Part shown: piece by piece, positions 6,954-11,400 of the stretch
How positions within the stretch are numbered: the first letter of the stretch is position 1
How the letters are laid out: the number at the start of each line of letters is the position of its first letter
Source of the DNA: Sphingomonas sp.
GTDB lineage: Bacteria; Pseudomonadota; Alphaproteobacteria; Sphingomonadales; Sphingomonadaceae
Assembly: GCA_013822915.1 (NCBI GenBank)
Contig: PNLG01000339.1
Location: forward strand, 1-11,400
Length of the DNA stretch: 11,400 bases
Direction of reading: 5' to 3'
Program-made: the position numbers and the translations under genes
Notes under the pieces: generated by a model
The model's database searches: none
What the model saw: only the letters and a program-made list of their open reading frames with translations
What the model was told of the DNA's origin: nothing

Positions 6954-7838
6954 TTACGCGACTGGCGCGCGCGCAAATTCAGTGATGATCGCTGCCAGCC
7001 GGTCGGGCGCTTCCTCATGCGCCAAATGGCCGAGCGCGTCGAGCGTCACTACCTTGGCGCCGGGGACAAGTGCGGCTGCCCCTTGCGCGCTCGACAGCGG
7101 GATCATCGTATCGGCGGCACCATGGACCAGCAACAGCGGCACGGCGAGCCGGGGCAAGTCGCGCTCCAGCGCGTCCAAATCCCAATCCGCCATCATCGAA
7201 ATCGCCCCCGCGCAGTGCGATGGGGTGGCGAACAGCCGCTGGTAAAGGGCCGCGCCCTCCGGCTCGATCCGCGACCCGGTACTGCGTTTCAAAAACCGGC
7301 CAACCTCCCCCTGCTGGCGCGCGATCCCGGCAAAAATATGCGGGGCAAAGGGATTGACAAACAGCATCCGCGCAAGCGTGGGGAAAAGCCGCGCGGCAAT
7401 GCCCGGAAACGGCATCAACGCGGGGTTGAGGCCGATGATTGCTTCGGGCTTTGCCAGCGCGTCCAGCACCATGCGCGCGCCAATGGCGGCGCCCGCCGAA
7501 TGGCCGACGATCAGACTCGGCGCGACACCAAGCGTGTCGATCAGCTCGGCGACCGACCGCGCCATCGACGCCATGTTCATGCCCCCCGCCGGGCGACCGC
7601 TGGTAAAGCCATGGCCGGGCAGGTCAGGCGCCACGACCGTGAACGACCGCGCGAGCAGCGGCAACAGCGCGCGCCAGCTATGCGTGCCAGCGCCCGTGCC
7701 ATGAAGCAGGAGCAACATCGGCCCCGCGCCCGCGACTTGCACATGCCAGCGTAGCCGCCCTGCATCGACAAAGCGGCTTGTCTCGCGATTGGGCCAGTCA
7801 TGCCCCTCCCGCGCCCAATCGGGTCGATCGCTAAGCAT
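6954..7838 (-). CDS. bchO: Alpha/beta hydrolase BchO, putative Mg-chelatase accessory protein
   Basis: BchO is an alpha/beta-hydrolase-fold protein found next to bchID in purple-bacterial photosynthesis clusters; it is annotated as a Mg-chelatase accessory protein but its reaction is not established. The 294-residue product has the oxyanion-loop motif LLHGTGAGTHSW (44-55) and the nucleophile elbow VGHSAGA (111-117, Ser114). An acid is likely in VHGAADTMIP (Asp243) and a catalytic His in LGHLAHEEAPDR (His271), so the triad looks intact. The ATG at 7838 overlaps the bchD stop by 8 bases and has AAGGAGG 6 bases upstream. It is the last gene of bchI-bchD-bchO. The MLSDRPDWAREGHDWPN start is typical of BchO. 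The gene ends 2 bp from the end of convergent crtC. Confidence 0.93.
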   Translation of the reverse strand: MLSDRPDWAREGHDWPNRETSRFVDAGRLRWHVQVAGAGPMLLLLHGTGAGTHSWRALLPLLARSFTVVAPDLPGHGFTSGRPAGGMNMASMARSVAELIDTLGVAPSLIVGHSAGAAIGARMVLDALAKPEAIIGLNPALMPFPGIAARLFPTLARMLFVNPFAPHIFAGIARQQGEVGRFLKRSTGSRIEPEGAALYQRLFATPSHCAGAISMMADWDLDALERDLPRLAVPLLLVHGAADTMIPLSSAQGAAALVPGAKVVTLDALGHLAHEEAPDRLAAIITEFARAPVA

Positions 7839-9546
7839 GGTGCGCCTCCTTGACGGCTGCGTGCATTGCCCGTGCATCGGCCCTTGGCAAGGGGAGATAA
7901 CGCGCCTGCATCGCAGCGGCGAGTTTTACCCCCTCGGGCCGGGGGCGCGGAGAGGTATCGACAAAGGCGGTTGCGATTCCCGCCGCGCCAATCGCCCGCG
8001 CCGCCGCCTCGGCATCGGCCTCGGCACGCGCGCGCACCGCAGCGCCATCGGCAGCGATATTGCCGCGCCCGTCGGTCAGAATCACCAGATACGGCGTGCG
8101 CCCGCGACGCTGCGCTGCCTCCGCCAGCTCGCGCGCCGCTGCCAGCCCGGCGGCAAGCGGCGTGCCCCCGCCGCCGGGCAATGCCCCCAGCGCCCGCTTG
8201 GCGCGCGCGAGCGAACGCGTCGGCGGGAGCAGCAGTTCAGCCGCCGTCCCCCGAAACGCGATCAGCGCAACCTGCGCCCGCTTGACATAGGCCTCCGCCA
8301 GCAACAGCTCGACGGCGCCCTTTGCCTCCGCCAGCCGCGCAAGCGCCGACGACCCCGACGCATCAACCGCAAAGATCGTCAGCGCCTCTGCTCGCGCCTG
8401 AAACCGGCGGATGCGCAGATCATCGCGGGTCAACCGCAGCCGACCGGGCGGTGCTGCGCGCACGCGTTGCCACGGTGCCGCTGCGCGCAACGTGTCGATC
8501 AGGCTCAACCTCAGCCCGCCGCGCGGCACCCCGGCCCGCACCCCGACCGGGCGGCCGCGCCGGGGCGATCGTTGCCGCGCGCCCTTGCCAATCGAGGCCG
8601 CGCGCTGCCGCTGCACCCCGCTGGCCAGCCGCCGCAGGACGTCCCTGGGCAATGCCGCCAGCGCTGCTTCGAGGACAATATCGTCGATCGGGCGCGGCTC
8701 GCCCTGTTCCTGATCCGCTGATGGATCGTCGGCCGGTGGCGGCGTTGGGGGTGCATCGGGCGGTGCGTCATCGGCCTCGGGCAGTGGCGGCAGCCGCGTC
8801 GCGCGCGGGCCGATCACCAGCCGCGCCGCCAGCGCCAGATCCGCCTCGGTAACCACATCGCGCCCGGCAAGCATCGCTGCTGCGCGCGCCGCCCGCAGCG
8901 CGAGGATCGGCGCGCGGATCGATTCCACGCCCAGAGCGTCCGCCGCGCTGACCAGCGCCTCCATCGCCGCTGCCGACACATCGGGCGGCGCGTGTGCGCC
9001 CGCAGCCGCCGCTCCGCGGCCAACGTCAGACTCAGGCATCCGCACATCGCGAAGGTCGATCCAAAACGCCAAGCGCTCGGCAAGGGCGGCGGGCATCGCC
9101 TCGTCCTCGACACCCTCATCAAGTGCTACCACAACAAAGCGCGCCGCCGCCGCCATCCGCATCCCGTCCCGCTCGGCAACCACCTCGCCCGTGTCGAGCG
9201 CGGTCGAGAGCGCGGCCGCCACGCCTTCGCTCAGCCGTTCGGCCATTGGCACGATCACCGCGCCGCCATCCGCATCGGCCAGCAACCCGGCGCGCCCCAC
9301 CGGGCGCCCGGCGGCCAGCGTCGCGCCAAGATCAAGCCCGCCATAGAGCCGCTCATCGTCAATATGCGTCGGCAACCGCTTGATCGGTGCGGCCGGGCCA
9401 AGTGCCGCCTGCAGCGCGGCGATGACCGGATCGCCGCCCGCGCCCCCGCGCAGCACAATCCCGCCCAGCATCGGCTCGACCGCGCACAGCCGCGCGGCGA
9501 TCAGCGCATCAGCCACAACATCCGTCGGCGCATCCGACAGGGTCAC
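7831..9546 (-). CDS. bchD: Mg-chelatase subunit BchD
   Basis: BchD forms the two-tier AAA+ ring with BchI that drives Mg2+ insertion into protoporphyrin IX by BchH, the first committed step toward bacteriochlorophyll. The 571-residue product has a degenerate AAA+ N-terminal domain: where BchI has its Walker A motif, this has GGAGGDPVIAAL (34-45) with no GKS/T, the family norm. A Pro/Asp/Glu-rich linker follows (about 253-285), then a basic stretch (311-345). A C-terminal integrin-I domain (about 388-571) carries the MIDAS motif DASGSS (395-400), Thr462 in GGTPL and Asp492 in LTDGRG. The start is GTG, overlapping the bchI stop as GTGA, with no clear ribosome site, so translation is probably coupled to bchI. 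It overlaps bchO by 8 bases. Confidence 0.95.
   Translation of the reverse strand: MTLSDAPTDVVADALIAARLCAVEPMLGGIVLRGGAGGDPVIAALQAALGPAAPIKRLPTHIDDERLYGGLDLGATLAAGRPVGRAGLLADADGGAVIVPMAERLSEGVAAALSTALDTGEVVAERDGMRMAAAARFVVVALDEGVEDEAMPAALAERLAFWIDLRDVRMPESDVGRGAAAAGAHAPPDVSAAAMEALVSAADALGVESIRAPILALRAARAAAMLAGRDVVTEADLALAARLVIGPRATRLPPLPEADDAPPDAPPTPPPADDPSADQEQGEPRPIDDIVLEAALAALPRDVLRRLASGVQRQRAASIGKGARQRSPRRGRPVGVRAGVPRGGLRLSLIDTLRAAAPWQRVRAAPPGRLRLTRDDLRIRRFQARAEALTIFAVDASGSSALARLAEAKGAVELLLAEAYVKRAQVALIAFRGTAAELLLPPTRSLARAKRALGALPGGGGTPLAAGLAAARELAEAAQRRGRTPYLVILTDGRGNIAADGAAVRARAEADAEAAARAIGAAGIATAFVDTSPRPRPEGVKLAAAMQARYLPLPRADARAMHAAVKEAHHA
7845..7851 (-). promoter_or_regulatory. Strong ribosome binding site for bchO inside the end of bchD
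   Basis: AAGGAGG on the minus strand sits 6 bases before the bchO ATG and lies within the last codons of bchD. It fixes the bchO start and suggests independent as well as coupled initiation. Confidence 0.8.
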
Positions 9547-10547
9547 GCGAAGAGTTCGGTGAGCGCGCGCTCAATCCGGGCGGTTGATCCGGTATCGTCG
9601 AGCACATTGCGCCGCAGCCGGTGACGCAGCGCAAGCGGCGCGATCCGGCGCAGGTGGTCGGTGGTGACACTGCCCGCCCCCTCCAGCGCGGCGAGCGCGC
9701 GGGCGCTGCGCATCAGCGTCAATTCCCCCCGCAGGCCATCGGCCCCAACGGCCAGGCAGAGCTCCGACGCGCGCACCAGCACCGCATCGGGCATTTCAAC
9801 CGCGCCCAATGCATCGCGCCCCTTGGCAATTTGCCTCAACGTCTTGCGCTCGGCCTTTGCCCAGCGACCGGCAAACAGCGCGGCGTCGCGTTCAAACGCA
9901 TCGCAGCGGCGCAAAATCTCCACGCGGGTCGGCAAATCCTGCGGCGTCCGCACTTCGACCGACAGGCCAAAGCGGTCGAGCAATTGCGGCCGTAGCTCCC
10001 CCTCCTCCGGGTTACCGCTGCCGATCAGCACAAAGCGCGCGGCGTGGCGCACCGACAGTCCCTCGCGCTCGACCACATTTTCGCCCGATGCCGCGACATC
10101 AAGCAACAGGTCGACGAGGTGATCCTCCAATAGGTTGATCTCATCAATATACAGAAAACCCCGGTGCGCGCGCGCCAGCAGACCGGGCTCAAACGCCTTT
10201 TCCCCCGCGCCCAGCGCGCGTTCCAGATCAAGCGCGCCCACCACCCGGTCCTCGGTCGCGCCGAGCGGCAGATCGACGAACGGCACCGGCGCCGTCGCCT
10301 TGCCCGCCCGGTGCAGCTCGGGCGCGGGGCACCGCGCTTCGCCGGGCGCGCAGTGGTATCGGCACCCCGGCACCACTGCCATCGGCGGCAGCAGCGCGGC
10401 GAGCGCGCGCACCGCGGTCGACTTGCCCGTCCCCCGATCGCCGAACACCATCACCCCGCCAATGCGCGGATCGACAGCGGCGACCAGCAGCGCCAATTTC
10501 ATTTCGTCCTGACCGACGATCGCTGAAAACGGGAAGGACACACGCAT
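9543..10547 (-). CDS. bchI: Mg-chelatase ATPase subunit BchI
   Basis: BchI is the AAA+ ATPase motor of Mg-chelatase, forming hexamers that dock on BchD and power metal insertion by BchH. The 334-residue product begins MRVSFPFSAIVGQDEMKLAL, as in the family. It has Walker A GDRGTGKST (36-44), Walker B FLYIDEINLL (131-140), sensor 1 IGSGNPEEGELRPQLLDRFG (175-194) with the Arg finger at Arg192, and a C-terminal helical domain with GLRGELTLMRSARA (271-284) holding the sensor 2 Arg. The ATG at 10547 is chosen because the family starts just before FPFSAIVGQ. The open frame to 10604 would run through the operator and into tspO. No Shine-Dalgarno sequence is visible before it. It heads bchI-bchD-bchO and diverges from tspO. 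Confidence 0.96.
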   Translation of the reverse strand: MRVSFPFSAIVGQDEMKLALLVAAVDPRIGGVMVFGDRGTGKSTAVRALAALLPPMAVVPGCRYHCAPGEARCPAPELHRAGKATAPVPFVDLPLGATEDRVVGALDLERALGAGEKAFEPGLLARAHRGFLYIDEINLLEDHLVDLLLDVAASGENVVEREGLSVRHAARFVLIGSGNPEEGELRPQLLDRFGLSVEVRTPQDLPTRVEILRRCDAFERDAALFAGRWAKAERKTLRQIAKGRDALGAVEMPDAVLVRASELCLAVGADGLRGELTLMRSARALAALEGAGSVTTDHLRRIAPLALRHRLRRNVLDDTGSTARIERALTELFA

Positions 10548-10555
10548 GAAAGCGA

Positions 10556-10573
10556 TGTAACACGCACTGGACA
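10556..10573. promoter_or_regulatory. PpsR/CrtJ-type operator between bchI and tspO
   Basis: TGTAACACGCACTGGACA is an exact TGT-N12-ACA match in the 35-bp divergent gap, 8 bases from the bchI ATG and 9 bases before the tspO ATG. No second box is found at 8-bp spacing on either side. On the minus strand a weak promoter can be drawn through it: TTGCCG (10576-10581) and TTACAT (10555-10560), 15 bp apart. That promoter is speculative. Confidence 0.72.
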
Positions 10574-10582
10574 CACGGCAAG

Positions 10583-11071
10583 ATGGACAGTGACATGGGC
10601 CCAATCATTATCGCGATCACCGTGGCGCTGTTCCTGGGCGTCGCGGGTGGATTGATGACGCCGATCGACGGCTGGTATCGCGGCCTTCGCAAACCCGCAT
10701 GGCAGCCGCCGGATTGGGCATTTGGCCCGGCATGGACGATCATTCTTGGCCTTGCCGCCTGGTCGGCGGTGCTCGCATGGGGTGCGGCCACCACCGAATT
10801 TGACCGCACGCTGGTGATTATTTTGTTCGCGAGCAACGCGGTTTGCCATTTGAAATGGAGCCCGCTGTTCTTCCGGTTGCGGCGACCCGATTGGGCGCTG
10901 GTCGAAGTGGTGTTCCTATGGGCATCGCTGGTCGCGCTGGTGGTGCTGCTCTGGCCGATCTCAAAGCTCGCCAGTGTGCTGATCTGGCCCTATCTCGCCT
11001 GGGTCAGCTTTGCCGCTGTACTCAACTGGGCGATTGTGCGGCTGAACGGACCCTTTGGCCGACCAGCCTGA
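10583..11071 (+). CDS. tspO: TspO/MBR family membrane protein
   Basis: TspO is an outer-membrane tryptophan-rich sensory protein that binds porphyrins and, in Rhodobacter, modulates photosynthesis gene expression in response to oxygen. The 162-residue product has five hydrophobic segments. It has the family signature GGLMTPIDGWYRGLRKPAWQ followed by PPDWAFGPAWT (about 21-51), and later WSPLFFRLRRPDWALVE and WPYLAWVSFAAVLNWAIV before a short tail. Two ATGs, 10583 and 10595, could start it; neither has a strong ribosome site, and the second would give 158 residues. The Tyr often seen shortly after GPAWT is replaced here by aliphatic residues (IILGL). It diverges from bchI across an operator, and its stop directly abuts the stop of the convergent TPR gene. 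A tspO gene in photosynthesis clusters is well known. Confidence 0.93.
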   Translation: MDSDMGPIIIAITVALFLGVAGGLMTPIDGWYRGLRKPAWQPPDWAFGPAWTIILGLAAWSAVLAWGAATTEFDRTLVIILFASNAVCHLKWSPLFFRLRRPDWALVEVVFLWASLVALVVLLWPISKLASVLIWPYLAWVSFAAVLNWAIVRLNGPFGRPA

Positions 11072-11400
11072 TTATTGCTGCTCGGCGCTTGCTTGCGCCT
11101 GTGCCTGTGCTTGTGCTGCCATCGCGATAAACTGGTCGAGCACCGCTAACCGCTCCTCAATTCCGGCGCGATAGGGGGCGTTTGTGGGCGTCAGCGCGAG
11201 CGCCTGCGCCCAATCCGCGCGTCCCTCCGCCAGTTGCCCGCCCTGAATATAACCCAGCCCGCGAAAAAACCGTGGCGCGGGGTGCTGCGGCGCAATCGCA
11301 ATCGCCCGATCAAACGCAAAGCGCGCGGGCGGTGACACGCTGCCATCATGGGTCACAAAACCGCTGCCCAGATCGGTCCATAGTTCCGCGCTGTCGGGAT
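11072..11400 (-). CDS. TPR protein, C-terminal part, likely cytochrome c maturation CcmI/CycH (5' end cut by window edge)
   Basis: The frame is open from 11400 to the TAA at 11072-11074 and ends after about 108 residues. An internal GTG at 11356 is unlikely to be the true start because family similarity begins upstream of it. The block SAELWTDLG, then RFAFDRAIAIAPQHPAPRFF, GLGYIQGGQLAEGRADWAQAL and NAPYRAGIEERLAVLD, is a pair of tetratricopeptide units. Their order and wording resemble the C-terminal periplasmic domain of CcmI/CycH, which binds apocytochrome c and passes it to the CcmF/H haem ligase. The product ends with a low-complexity Gln-Ala tail (four QA repeats, then SAEQQ). Only the C-terminus is seen, so another TPR protein remains possible. 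If it is ccmI, the window's right edge is a border between the photosynthesis cluster and core cytochrome genes. Confidence 0.65.
   Translation of the reverse strand, partial: PDSAELWTDLGSGFVTHDGSVSPPARFAFDRAIAIAPQHPAPRFFRGLGYIQGGQLAEGRADWAQALALTPTNAPYRAGIEERLAVLDQFIAMAAQAQAQAQASAEQQ

Noticed and set aside
6939..6975. GCGCGC-rich repeats around the crtC/bchO junction as a bidirectional terminator.
   Set aside because: Such alternating GC runs are common in this GC-rich sequence, and there is no T-run or well-formed hairpin.
6690..8721. Two long plus-strand open frames (6690-7754 and 7789-8721) opposite bchO and bchD.
   Set aside because: Both are antisense to well-supported genes and give low-complexity, Arg-rich products with no recognisable domain.
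9430..9450. Loss of the Walker A motif at the N-terminus of BchD, at first suggestive of a defective subunit.
   Set aside because: A degenerate ATP site in the BchD AAA+ domain is common in this family and not a mutation specific to this gene.
11058..11086. A GCCGA/TCGGC inverted repeat over the tspO/TPR junction as a terminator.
   Set aside because: The arms are only 5 bp with a 19-base loop and there is no T-run, so it is not convincing.
1..11400. Search for CRISPR arrays, tRNA or rRNA genes, insertion sequences, attachment sites and toxin-antitoxin or defence genes.
   Set aside because: None was seen. Coding density is near complete, the few gaps hold only short regulatory sites, and all products belong to photosynthesis or cytochrome-related families.

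Overview
This window is an interior-to-edge stretch of an alphaproteobacterial photosynthesis gene cluster. It is GC-rich and almost fully coding, with no gene-free stretch longer than about 100 bases. The gene set (chlorophyllide oxidoreductase bchXYZ, bchC, Mg-chelatase bchI/bchD with bchO, spheroidene-type carotenoid genes crtC and crtF, and tspO) points to a bacteriochlorophyll a-producing purple or aerobic anoxygenic phototroph. The order tspO/bchIDO/crtC/crtF/bchCXYZ with a ccmI-like gene at the edge would fit a sphingomonad-type phototroph. That taxonomic reading is an inference from gene order and protein character, not from a marker gene.

Layout, left to right. Positions 1-4558 hold bchZ (cut by the left edge), bchY, bchX and bchC, all on the minus strand and read right to left as bchC-bchX-bchY-bchZ. 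Stops and starts overlap or lie a few bases apart (ATGA overlaps at bchC/bchX and bchY/bchZ). A 99-bp gap with two PpsR/CrtJ-type boxes separates bchC from crtF (4658-5782, minus). crtC (5839-6951, plus) diverges from crtF across 56 bp, and a second tandem box pair overlaps the crtF start. crtC converges on bchO with 2 bp between stops. bchO, bchD and bchI (6954-10547, minus) form an overlapping operon read bchI-bchD-bchO. A 35-bp divergent gap with one more PpsR/CrtJ-type box separates bchI from tspO (10583-11071, plus). The tspO stop abuts the stop of a convergent, edge-truncated TPR gene resembling the C-terminus of the cytochrome c maturation protein CcmI/CycH.

How they work together. BchI and BchD are two of the three Mg-chelatase subunits (BchH is not in the window) and start the Mg branch. 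BchX with BchY/BchZ reduces ring B of the chlorophyllide, and BchC oxidises the C3 hydroxyethyl side chain to acetyl. CrtC hydrates the carotenoid end group and CrtF O-methylates the resulting hydroxyl. The five TGT-N12-ACA/ACG boxes lie at the only three intergenic gaps that can hold promoters for these operons, which suggests one PpsR/CrtJ-type aerobic repressor controls all of them.

No undescribed system was found: every gene belongs to a known family. The points of most interest are the repeated operator architecture, an operator inside the crtF reading frame, a possibly leaderless bchI, and the absence of crtD between crtC and crtF.
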